Positions 37,392-45,238 of a stretch of 64,000 nt of DNA are shown here, piece after piece (within the stretch, counting starts at the first letter, position 1; every line of letters starts with the position of its first letter). The stretch lies in assembly GCA_965227315.1 (NCBI GenBank), contig OZ245737.1:62001-126000 (forward strand), read 5' to 3'. Under the pieces are notes generated by a model. The model was not told where the DNA came from. It searched no databases and saw only the letters and a list, made by a program, of their open reading frames with translations. Made by a program: the position numbers and the translations under genes. The stretch is from JANQHS01 sp965227315 (lineage in GTDB: Bacteria; Bacteroidota; Bacteroidia; Cytophagales; CCMP332).

Positions 37392-37523
37392 CTTTGGTGC
37401 AGGATTAGAGTTTCACAACTAATTACTGCCTGAATGTAACCCCATTAGGGATAGTGTCTGATGACCTTGGTCAGTTCCCGAAATGATACTCAACACGGGC
37501 GAGGATGTTGAGCTAAAGCCCGA
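37392..37523 (-). promoter_or_regulatory. Gap between hyp and hox genes with inverted repeats
   Basis: This is the only sizeable gap inside the hydrogenase locus, where all other junctions are overlaps or at most ten bases. It contains ctcaaca (37489-37495) and tgttgag (37506-37512), which can form a 7-bp stem with a 10-base loop, and the palindromic tgaccttggtca at 37462-37473. No T run follows the stem on the minus strand, so it is not a standard terminator. A separate hox promoter or operator is possible. Confidence 0.3.
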
Positions 37524-38570
37524 TCAACAGATCCGTGGAAGTTGTTCCCCGACCATCATTTGAACCGTCCTCCTGCCACCAAATTTCCCGTTGAGCACAA
37601 CTGTGTTCTTATGATCCCGGGTGATACTTCCTATGCTCGATGCGTTTTTTCCCAGCTCAGAGGATCTTAGCCAATTCGAAATTTCTGTTTCATGTTCAGG
37701 ATCGCAGATCAGCATAAATATTCCTTCATTGGCCACATAGAGTGGATCAAGGCCCAGCATTTCACAGGCGGCCTGAACCTGCTTTTTGACAGGAATCCTT
37801 TCTTCCAGAATATCAATTCCCAGCTCGGTCTTATGAGCCACTTCATTGAGGGTAGAGGAAAGACCTCCTCGTGTGGGATCTCTCATGAACTTGATCTTAT
37901 CTCCAAAACGATCCAGCAGATCATGAACCAAATGGTTCAGGTTTGCGGTATCGCTTTCAAGATCTGCGTCGAATTCCAGACCTTCCCGCACTGAAAGAAT
38001 AGCGATGCCATGATTGGCCATCTCCCCACTGATGATCACCGAATCTCCGGGCTCGATGCGGCCAGGCGACAAGTTTGCCCTTGAGTGGAGTTCGCCGATC
38101 CCGGTAGTGTTGATAAACAGCTTATCGCCCTTACCCTTGTCCACAACTTTGGTATCACCGGTTATGACTTTCACACCGGATCTGTCACAGGCAGCCTTGA
38201 TTCCCTGGAGGATCTTTTCGAATTCTTGCATGGCCAAGCCTTCTTCCAGCACAAAGCTCAGGGCCAGGTATTTCGGTATACCTCCACACATGGCAACATC
38301 GTTAACCGTACCGTTGACAGCCAATTCACCAATATTTCCTCCGGGAAAAAAAATGGGGGAAACCACAAAGGAGTCGGTGGACATGATCGATTTCCCTTCA
38401 AGCTGAATTTCGGCAGCATCATCGGCTCTTTCCAGAAACTCGTTGTTCAGGATTTCGAAAACCTTAGAATCAAGAAGGCGACTGGTGAGCAAGCCTCCAC
38501 TTCCATGGCCCAAGGTAATGACCTCCGGATCCGAAACAGGGTTTGGGCAATGAAGCTTTTGGATCTTCAT
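37524..38570 (-). CDS. hypE: Hydrogenase maturation protein HypE
   Basis: This 348-residue AIR-synthase-fold protein dehydrates the carbamoyl group carried on its C-terminal Cys to thiocyanate, the source of the active-site cyanide. It has the N-terminal ITLGHGSGGLLTSRLL block, FVVSPIFFPGGNIGELAVNGTVND, ATP-site segments VITGDTKVVDKGKGD and FMRDPTRGGLSSTLNE, and the diagnostic C-terminal PRIC. It overlaps hypD by four bases (ATGA). Confidence 0.97.
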   Translation of the reverse strand: MKIQKLHCPNPVSDPEVITLGHGSGGLLTSRLLDSKVFEILNNEFLERADDAAEIQLEGKSIMSTDSFVVSPIFFPGGNIGELAVNGTVNDVAMCGGIPKYLALSFVLEEGLAMQEFEKILQGIKAACDRSGVKVITGDTKVVDKGKGDKLFINTTGIGELHSRANLSPGRIEPGDSVIISGEMANHGIAILSVREGLEFDADLESDTANLNHLVHDLLDRFGDKIKFMRDPTRGGLSSTLNEVAHKTELGIDILEERIPVKKQVQAACEMLGLDPLYVANEGIFMLICDPEHETEISNWLRSSELGKNASSIGSITRDHKNTVVLNGKFGGRRTVQMMVGEQLPRIC

Positions 38571-39661
38571 ATCGACTCCACTATCCTGTGATGATAATAT
38601 GCCGCACAGGCTCCCTCCGAAGAAACCATCGGAGCACCCAGGGGCGACTCAGGGTTGCAACCATTTCCAAATCTGGGACATTCAATAGGTTTCTTCTGGC
38701 CTTTGAGGACTTCCCCTGCAATGCAGTCCGAAACCTTTTTATCGCTTTCCTCGGGGAAGCCATATTTCTTGCCGGCATCGAATGACTCGTATTTTTCGTT
38801 TAAGACCAATCCACTTTGGGGGATCGTCCCTATTCCTCTCCATTCCTGTTCGGAAACCTCATAGACTTCACTGATCATTTCCTGAGCCTTAAGGTTTCCG
38901 GATCTGTCAACCATTCTGGAGTATTGGTTTTCAAGCCCGTATTCACCTCGTTCAAGCTGTCGAACCGCCATGAGAATTCCCTGAACCAGATCGACAGGTT
39001 CAAATCCTGTAATAATGATCGGCACCCTGTATTGCTCACAGATAGGAGGGTATTCTTCATATCCCATGACAGTACAGACATGGCCGGCCGCCAGAAACGC
39101 GTCCACCTGATTATCCGGATCCGAAAGTATGGCTTCGATGGCCGGAGGCACGAGAACATGAGAACTCAGGATGCTGAAATTCTCTAAACCTGAAGCGCTG
39201 GCCTGTACTACCGCAAGAGCATTGGCAGGAGCAGTGGTCTCAAAACCCACGGCAAAAAAGACAACCTGCTTATCCGGCATTTCAGAGGCGATCCGGACTG
39301 CTTCAAGAGGGCTGTAAACGATTCTGACATCCGCCCCTAGGGCCTTTACCTCCAAAAGACTCTTTTTAGATCCAGGGATCCTCAGCATATCACCGTAGGA
39401 GCAAAGTATGATATCGGTCTGTGAGGCCAACGTGATCGCCCTGTCGATGATGCTTTGAGGGGTCACGCATACCGGGCAGCCAGGTCCATGGATTATATTG
39501 ATATTTTCCGGCAGCAGGTCTATGATCCCATTCTTGACAAGGCTGTGCGTTTGACCACCACAGATCTCCATGATGTTCCATTCACCATTCGCCGAATCCT
39601 TGACCTGCCTGATCAATTCCCTGACCATTGTTGCCTCTCTGTATTCCTCGAGATATTTCAT
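38567..39661 (-). CDS. hypD: Hydrogenase maturation protein HypD
   Basis: This 364-residue Fe-S protein is part of the scaffold on which the Fe(CN)2CO group is assembled. Recognisable motifs are MEICGGQTHSLVKNGI, HGPGCPVCVTP, FAVGFETTAPANAL, VDAFLAAGHVCTVMG and, near the C-terminus, the Cys-rich segment CIAGEVLKGQKKPIECPRFG followed by GNGCNPESPLGAPMVSSEGAC. It overlaps hypE and hypC by four bases each (ATGA), so these three are tightly coupled. Confidence 0.97.
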   Translation of the reverse strand: MKYLEEYREATMVRELIRQVKDSANGEWNIMEICGGQTHSLVKNGIIDLLPENINIIHGPGCPVCVTPQSIIDRAITLASQTDIILCSYGDMLRIPGSKKSLLEVKALGADVRIVYSPLEAVRIASEMPDKQVVFFAVGFETTAPANALAVVQASASGLENFSILSSHVLVPPAIEAILSDPDNQVDAFLAAGHVCTVMGYEEYPPICEQYRVPIIITGFEPVDLVQGILMAVRQLERGEYGLENQYSRMVDRSGNLKAQEMISEVYEVSEQEWRGIGTIPQSGLVLNEKYESFDAGKKYGFPEESDKKVSDCIAGEVLKGQKKPIECPRFGNGCNPESPLGAPMVSSEGACAAYYHHRIVESI

Positions 39662-39891
39662 GCTTCCCCCATGCGCTTTAAGTATGATAAAGTCTTCTCA
39701 GCCTCATCTGCATCGACAACGCTGATGGCTACCCCTACATGTACAAGGATAAAATCGCCAATTTCCGCCTCAGGCAGGAGCGACAGATTCACCTTTTGCT
39801 TTATGCCGTCAAAAGACACGGTTCCTTCCCTGAATAGGTCCTTCGAACCCTCATTGATGCTGACAAGCTTTCCGGGTATGGCAAGGCACAT
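39658..39891 (-). CDS. hypC: Hydrogenase maturation chaperone HypC
   Basis: This 77-residue protein begins with the invariant MCLAIPGKLVSI, in which Cys2 binds the Fe(CN)2CO group, and has the GDFILVHVGVAISVVDADEA segment. It works with HypD and carries the iron group to the large subunit HoxH. It starts two bases after the hypF stop. Confidence 0.96.
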   Translation of the reverse strand: MCLAIPGKLVSINEGSKDLFREGTVSFDGIKQKVNLSLLPEAEIGDFILVHVGVAISVVDADEAEKTLSYLKRMGEA

Positions 39892-39893
39892 GA

Positions 39894-42200
39894 TTAATGG
39901 ATTTGAGCCTTAAGTCTTTCCGATCTGAATTGATGCTGAAGCTCAAGTGAGGCGCAGACGATCTGACCTAAAGAGACACATTCATCATTTGGGCTTAATG
40001 ATTTGTGAAACAATAGGTTGTACTTTTTAGATAGCTGCTCATTGATCAAATCGATGAGTAGGGTATTCTGAAAAACACCTCCGCTAAAAGCCAGATTTTC
40101 ACAGTTACTTTCTTCGGCAACCCGGTCGATCATGTGAACCAGGGAATTGTGAAACTTGGCTGCGATCTCAGATATGGAAACCCCTCTTATTCTATCCTCG
40201 AAAATGCCTTCCACTATTGAGTTCCATTTGGTTCCATGGGTGCGGTATACCGGTACTTCGTCCTTATGTTGATCGATATATTGTTCTGCCCATGCCTGAA
40301 GTTGCATGGCAGCCTCTCCCTCGAATGATTGCTTGCCTGCGAAACCAAGAAAACCGGCTACGGCATCAAAGAGCCTTCCCATACTGGAGCTCTTCCCAAG
40401 TTCCTGCTGCAATAGTTTTTGATAATAATCCCATTCCTCGGCACTAAATGCCGGCCTTAGAAGTTCTTTGGACCCTGGAAGATGCCCGAAGACCGAAAGA
40501 GCGGAAAGTCTTGGCTGCTGAGCCATGAGATCACCTGGAAGCTGACTGAAGTAATCGAGATGATCGATTCTATGCACCTGATCATCCTTGAACAGAAAAA
40601 ACTCACCACCCCAGCTCTGTCCGTCATCGCCGTAACCCGTTCCATCCCAAATGACTCCCAGGGTGGGCTTTGATGAATTCAGCAGATGATTTTCGGCTAA
40701 AACGGCTCCAAAATGTGCCTTATGATGTTGAACTTCAATCAAGGGGATGCCTTTGGTATGGGCAATATGCTCACCGAAACGGCGGGAAAAGTAATCCGGA
40801 TGTTTGTCGACAATTACCTGCTCAGGCTCAAAATCAAGTAGGGTCTGCAGATGATCGTATACTTTCCTATATGCCTCTTGAACATCAAAATTTGAAGAAT
40901 CCCCAAGGTATTGGCTTATGTAAAAGTTGTTTTGATGACTCATTGCGAAACTGCTTTTGAGCATTGCTCCGGTGGCCAATAGATTGTTTGGCAAAGAAAG
41001 GGTGGGGTTGATGTAGCTGGGTGCATAGCCCCGGGATCTTCTGAGAAAGACTTTTTGCCTGGACACTTCGGTAAAAGCAATTAGAGAATCATCCTGTGGT
41101 ATCACGATGTTTCGCTCATGAAAAAGAAATAGATCCGCTATGGTAGCGAGCTGTTTCAAAGCTTCGGAGTCCTGGTAGAAAATGGGAGATCCGCTAGAAT
41201 TCCCACTCGTGGCTACAAGTGGTGCTTCAAAACCTTTGCTGATCAATTCAAGAATTGGAGCGTAAGGCCTCATTACCCCGATGCGATTCAATCCGGGAGC
41301 AACTTGATCGAGGGCAATACCTGACTGAGGTTTATCACTCAGTCTAAAAAGGACAATGGGGGATTCAATACTATTCCATTCCTCCAATTCCTCTTGTGAA
41401 GCGAAAACATCCCGCAAGAGCATTTCTTCATTTCCATAGATGAGTGCAAGGGGTTTGGTTGGACGAGTTTTCCTTGTCCTTAGCTCCTTAAGCGATTCCT
41501 TGTTCCGTGCATCGGCCATCAACAGGAACCCACCGATGCCCTTGACGGCCACGATCTTTCCCAGTTCCAGCGCCTGAATAATGTAGGGAATAATGAGGTC
41601 TTGAGAATCTCCCAATACGGAACCACCATTGTCAACCAAACGCATTTTCACGGCACATTCCGGACAGGAGTTGGTCTGAGAAAAGAATCTTCGGTTGCCC
41701 GGGTCTTCATATTCCCTTTTGCATTCCGGGCACATCTTTATTTCTGCCATGGTGGTGCCCGGTCTGTCATAGGGCAATGCTGTGGTAATGCTATATCGAG
41801 GACCACAATTCAGACATGTGGTGAAAGCATAAGCTTTTCGATGATTTCCATGGTCATGAATGTCTTGCCTGCACTGAGGACATAGCCCCAGATCCGGTGT
41901 GATGTAAAGCCTGGTCGTTTCGGATTGGCTACTTTCCGTTATTCGGAAATCTGGGAACGCTTGCACCTCCCTTTTTGAAAGGGTAACCTCTTTAACCTTT
42001 GAGTTCAGCGGCGCATCATATTTCAGGTCGTAAACGAACTGGCTTATAGAAGAGTCCTCACCGGAAACCCGAATATGCACTCCATCTGATCCGTTGTTCA
42101 CCCAGCCCTTTAAGCCATGCTTTCTGGCCAGATTCCAGACGAAGGGTCTGAATCCGACCCCCTGAACCATACCTTCGATATGTATACCGAAGGTTTGCAT
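39894..42200 (-). CDS. hypF: Carbamoyltransferase HypF
   Basis: This protein of about 768 residues makes the carbamoyl adenylate used for cyanide ligands. Domains in order are acylphosphatase-like (IEGMVQGVGFRPFVWNLARK), two zinc-finger-like Cys motifs (CPQCRQD, CLNCGPRY, CPECKREY, CPECAVK), a YrdC-like nucleotide-binding domain (VAVKGIGGFLLMADARN, RKTRPTKPLALI), and a Kae1-like domain (QHHKAHFGAVLAEN, WDGTGYGDDGQSWGGEF, AFSGGVFQNTLLIDLI). I start at the ATG at 42200, which overlaps the hypB stop as TAATG; an ATG at 42233 would lie inside hypB. Confidence 0.96.
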   Translation of the reverse strand: MQTFGIHIEGMVQGVGFRPFVWNLARKHGLKGWVNNGSDGVHIRVSGEDSSISQFVYDLKYDAPLNSKVKEVTLSKREVQAFPDFRITESSQSETTRLYITPDLGLCPQCRQDIHDHGNHRKAYAFTTCLNCGPRYSITTALPYDRPGTTMAEIKMCPECKREYEDPGNRRFFSQTNSCPECAVKMRLVDNGGSVLGDSQDLIIPYIIQALELGKIVAVKGIGGFLLMADARNKESLKELRTRKTRPTKPLALIYGNEEMLLRDVFASQEELEEWNSIESPIVLFRLSDKPQSGIALDQVAPGLNRIGVMRPYAPILELISKGFEAPLVATSGNSSGSPIFYQDSEALKQLATIADLFLFHERNIVIPQDDSLIAFTEVSRQKVFLRRSRGYAPSYINPTLSLPNNLLATGAMLKSSFAMSHQNNFYISQYLGDSSNFDVQEAYRKVYDHLQTLLDFEPEQVIVDKHPDYFSRRFGEHIAHTKGIPLIEVQHHKAHFGAVLAENHLLNSSKPTLGVIWDGTGYGDDGQSWGGEFFLFKDDQVHRIDHLDYFSQLPGDLMAQQPRLSALSVFGHLPGSKELLRPAFSAEEWDYYQKLLQQELGKSSSMGRLFDAVAGFLGFAGKQSFEGEAAMQLQAWAEQYIDQHKDEVPVYRTHGTKWNSIVEGIFEDRIRGVSISEIAAKFHNSLVHMIDRVAEESNCENLAFSGGVFQNTLLIDLINEQLSKKYNLLFHKSLSPNDECVSLGQIVCASLELQHQFRSERLKAQIH

Positions 42201-42958
42201 TACACCGAAATCCGTTCCTCTGTTTTGATCCAATCCAGCCAGAATCCAAGGCCTTCTCCCGTGAGAGCCGAAAGCTCGATAAATTCCATTTCCGGTTTTA
42301 CCATTCTTGCATACTCCTTAAAGCGATCAACACTAAAGGGGACATAAGGCAGTAGGTCAATTTTATTGATCAAACAGATATCTGAACTCTGGAACATCTC
42401 GGGATATTTGATCGGTTTGTCATCACCCTCGGTTACAGAGATGATCACCACCCTTTTGCTTTCACCCAGATCAAAGAGGGCAGGGCAGACCAGGTTTCCA
42501 ACGTTTTCAATAAAAAGTATACCGTCAGGCTGCATTTCCATTTGGTGCAAGGCCCGATGGATCATCGATGCATCAAGATGACAGGCCTTTCCGGTGTTGA
42601 TCTGCACAACCGGAGCCTTACACTTGGCTATCCTCTCGGCGTCACGATTTGTTTGCTGGTCCCCCTCGATGACATAGCACCTGGATTGAGGTCCCATTGA
42701 AAGGAGCGTGGCTTCCAGCAGAGTGGTCTTTCCGGAACCGGGTGAACTCACCAGGTTAAAGGCGGCTGTACCAAGGGATCTGAAATGCTCCCTGTTATGA
42801 TCCGCAATTTCATTGTTCTTGGAAAGAATATTTTGCTCCAATTCGATCACTTCGGATTCACCATGATGATGGTGATGGTGATGTTGTGATGTTGACTCAA
42901 GATTAAATCCTGAATAACTTATTGAATCGCTGGAACTACATCCGCAGGTTGAGCACAT
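42200..42958 (-). CDS. hypB: Nickel-binding GTPase HypB
   Basis: This 252-residue protein delivers nickel to the hydrogenase large subunit. The N-terminus has the high-affinity nickel motif CSTCGC at residues 2-7 and then seven consecutive His, a nickel storage stretch. The GTPase domain has the P-loop VSSPGSGKTTLLEA, VIEGDQQTNRDAERI, IENVGNLVCPALFDLGE and the base-recognition LINKIDLLPY. It starts ten bases after the hypA stop and shares TAATG with hypF. Confidence 0.97.
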   Translation of the reverse strand: MCSTCGCSSSDSISYSGFNLESTSQHHHHHHHGESEVIELEQNILSKNNEIADHNREHFRSLGTAAFNLVSSPGSGKTTLLEATLLSMGPQSRCYVIEGDQQTNRDAERIAKCKAPVVQINTGKACHLDASMIHRALHQMEMQPDGILFIENVGNLVCPALFDLGESKRVVIISVTEGDDKPIKYPEMFQSSDICLINKIDLLPYVPFSVDRFKEYARMVKPEMEFIELSALTGEGLGFWLDWIKTEERISV

Positions 42959-42968
42959 AATTATGGGT

Positions 42969-43343
42969 TTAGGTGTTGGTTAAGCTGATTTTCGGAGTAA
43001 TTGTACTTAGGATAAGGTTCTTTACCCTCAGTTCCTTTCCCTCAACGATCTCGGTTAGATACTCTCCGCAATTCGGGCAGGGATCAAACACTTCCTTGAT
43101 CACATGTGTGGAATTGCATTTTTTGCAATGCGCCTTTGCCTCGGTTTTAAGGATCTTTCTTTGGGAATTCTCTAAAACGGTCCCGGGAACTGCGATCTCC
43201 CAGGCAAATTCAAATGCATCCATTTCAACCCCGGACAAAGTGCCGATCTCCAGTTCGATTTGCCGGATGTATTTGTCCTGTCTTGAGCGCATTTGCTCTT
43301 CACAGATTTCCACAACACTTCTTACCAGAGAGAATTCGTGCAT
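42969..43343 (-). CDS. hypA: Nickel chaperone HypA
   Basis: This 124-residue protein starts with the nickel-binding MHEFSLVRSVVEICEEQ, with His2 next to the amino terminus. It has a zinc site formed by CKKCNS and CPNCGE, and works with HypB to insert nickel. The C-terminal tail after the second Cys pair (LTEIVEGKELRVKNLILST) is of the usual kind. It begins seven bases after the stop of the small membrane protein gene, so that gene heads the same operon. Confidence 0.95.
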   Translation of the reverse strand: MHEFSLVRSVVEICEEQMRSRQDKYIRQIELEIGTLSGVEMDAFEFAWEIAVPGTVLENSQRKILKTEAKAHCKKCNSTHVIKEVFDPCPNCGEYLTEIVEGKELRVKNLILSTITPKISLTNT

Positions 43344-43350
43344 GCCCTGA

Positions 43351-43557
43351 TTATTTCTGGACAGACCTCTTTTTCATACGAAAAAGGTAGAGGCCAATGA
43401 GCGCAAGACCGATAATGGGAAAAACATGCAAAGGGGAGAGTAGGTAATGGAATAGGCTGGTTCCTTCACCAACCCCATGGTCGCCATGCGCTATTAGCTG
43501 TTCAGATTGCAGGATGGAGAAAAGAAAAGCCAGGGCTGATACTGCTATTTTTTTCAT
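43351..43557 (-). CDS. Small His-containing membrane protein heading the hydrogenase operon
   Basis: This 68-residue protein has a signal peptide (ending near SEQLIAHG), a short His/Gly loop HGDHGVGEG, then HYLLSPLHVFP, and one hydrophobic helix followed by a basic tail (FRMKKRSVQK). The AHGDHG start after a signal peptide recalls the N-terminus of HupE/UreJ-type nickel permeases, but the remaining helices are missing. I cannot assign a family. Its position seven bases ahead of hypA suggests a role in nickel handling or in placing the enzyme; this is inference. Confidence 0.75.
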   Translation of the reverse strand: MKKIAVSALAFLFSILQSEQLIAHGDHGVGEGTSLFHYLLSPLHVFPIIGLALIGLYLFRMKKRSVQK

Positions 43558-43650
43558 CTTTTTGATCGTTTATGGGTAAATCTAGAGCTGGCAGAGGGGA
43601 GTGGCTCTGACATCCGTCAGCTTTGGGGTTGGTATAAATCAGCCCTAAGA

Positions 43651-43700
43651 CCCAAAAAGAAAAGGTCCGGACCGGCTTACTTCTCGCCGATTCGGACCTT
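43651..43700 (-). terminator. Rho-independent terminator behind the carbonic anhydrase gene
   Basis: The arms aaggtccg (43662-43669) and cggacctt (43693-43700) pair over eight bases, extended by a second short stem (cggc with gccg) and a nine-base loop. On the minus strand the hairpin is followed by ttttcttttt. It lies 20 bases after the carbonic anhydrase stop and so isolates the hydrogenase operon that begins at 43557. Confidence 0.85.
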
Positions 43701-43719
43701 CTTGAGGACCGAAAGAAGT

Positions 43720-44343
43720 CTATTCGTAAAAAGTCACTTCGCCGGTACTGACGTCATACAATGCACCCACGATCTTGATGGAGCCATCATTTTCCAGATC
43801 GGTCAGCACATCGCTTTTGGATCGGATGACATCGAGGCTGTTGTGGATATTATTGACAACCACATTCTGAACAAATTCTGAATTGTTCCCATCGCGGTTT
43901 TCGGTTGTCTCCGTTTCATTGGCGATCGCAGGTCCTATTTTTCTCAGCAAGCCTGTCAGATTTCCAAGTTCGGCTCCATTGCAGGCACCTTTTACAGCTC
44001 CGCAGCTGGTATGACCGAGGACAACAACCAATTTCGTTCCTGCAAGTCGGGTAGCAAACTCCATGCTGCCAAGAATATCTTCATTCACCACATTGCCGGC
44101 TATTCTAACACTAAAGATGTCTCCAATGCCCTGGTCAAAAATGGCCTCATTCGGAACCCTTGAATCAATACAACCAAGTATGGTAGCAAAGGGAAACTGT
44201 CCGGAAGAAGTTTGTTTGACCTGATCCATAAGATCCCGGCTTTCCATGTTTTGATAAACAAATCTTTTGTTACCGTTTTTAAGTGCCTGAAGAGCACTAT
44301 CCGGTGTCATTTGATCCTGGGACTCTTTGGTTTGAGTTATCAT
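43720..44343 (-). CDS. Beta-class carbonic anhydrase
   Basis: This 207-residue protein interconverts CO2 and bicarbonate. The zinc site is Cys58 and the Asp60/Arg62 pair in GCIDSRVPNEAIFDQ, plus His and Cys in VLGHTSCGAVKGAC; SVRIAGNVVNEDILGSMEFA is also typical. There is no signal peptide, so it is cytoplasmic. It has its own terminator and is divergent from the TetR-like gene at 44561 across 217 bases. Bicarbonate for the pyruvate carboxylase encoded 10 kb away is one possible use; this is inference. Confidence 0.95.
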   Translation of the reverse strand: MITQTKESQDQMTPDSALQALKNGNKRFVYQNMESRDLMDQVKQTSSGQFPFATILGCIDSRVPNEAIFDQGIGDIFSVRIAGNVVNEDILGSMEFATRLAGTKLVVVLGHTSCGAVKGACNGAELGNLTGLLRKIGPAIANETETTENRDGNNSEFVQNVVVNNIHNSLDVIRSKSDVLTDLENDGSIKIVGALYDVSTGEVTFYE

Positions 44344-44560
44344 TTTTCCTGCAATTAAATCCTTTCCAAAAAACTAGGCCTCGTACAGGAGCCAAATATA
44401 GGATTCCATGATCAAATAAAATGAAATTGGATCTGGCTGGGCGATATCGGTCAAAATCCAGCTTGGAGTGTATCTTGAACACTCTTATGGTTATCAGGAA
44501 AATTTGCACGAATCAAAACCTATTTTTCTCTGGATGGTTTATTCCTAAAGCACAAACCCA

Positions 44561-45238
44561 ATGGCAACCACAACATCAAAGAAGCGATCCGCAAAATCCC
44601 AGAAAGCCGGCGAGGAGAAAATCAAATCCGCTTATAAGGAGTGGATATTGACCCAGGGAGAAGACCCTCAATCTGTTTATCTATTCTGTAAGCACATCGG
44701 TATTCAGGAATCGGATTTCTATGAGCATTTCTCCTCATTTCAGTCGTTGATGAAGAATGTATGGCTGGATTTTCTCCATGGTACTATCATGATGGTGAAG
44801 GGTGAAAAGGTTTTCGGTGAATACAGCTCGAGGGAAAAGGCATTGGCTTTCTATTTCACATTTTTCGAGCAATTGAAACATGAGCGAAGCTTTGTTTCGA
44901 TCTCCTTTCCGGTAAACAGCCTGAACCCCATGGAGATCGCCGGAAAGTTTCAAGTCCTTAAGAAGGAATTCTCAGCTTTCTTTGATGAGATCCTATCGCA
45001 AGGATTTAAGACCGAAGAGATCATTTCCAGGCCGGTTATTTCCGAGCGGTATAAGGATGGTCTTTGGTTGCAGTTCTTATTCCTCATCCGTTTTTGGATC
45101 AAGGACGACTCCAAAGGCTTTGAAAAAACCGATGCCGCTGTTGAGAAATCGGTTAATCTCGCCTTTGAGTTGATGGGAAGCAGCCCTCTTGACTCGATGA
45201 TCGACTTTGGTAAGTTCCTTTTTCAGAATCAGAACTGA
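44561..45238 (+). CDS. TetR-like regulator
   Basis: This 225-residue protein has a basic N-terminal tail (TTTSKKRSAKSQKAGEEK) and a weak TetR-type helix-turn-helix at about residues 25-65 (YLFCKHIGIQESDFYEHFSS). A long helical ligand/dimer domain fills the rest. The match to TetR rests on length and helix layout rather than on strong motif identity. Its stop overlaps the start of the UbiB/ABC1 kinase gene by one base (TGATGG), so the two are coupled and the kinase may be its target or partner. Confidence 0.75.
   Translation: MATTTSKKRSAKSQKAGEEKIKSAYKEWILTQGEDPQSVYLFCKHIGIQESDFYEHFSSFQSLMKNVWLDFLHGTIMMVKGEKVFGEYSSREKALAFYFTFFEQLKHERSFVSISFPVNSLNPMEIAGKFQVLKKEFSAFFDEILSQGFKTEEIISRPVISERYKDGLWLQFLFLIRFWIKDDSKGFEKTDAAVEKSVNLAFELMGSSPLDSMIDFGKFLFQNQN

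Noticed and set aside
37489..37512. Inverted repeat as a terminator behind hypE
   Set aside because: No T run follows on the minus strand, so it does not have the form of a rho-independent terminator.
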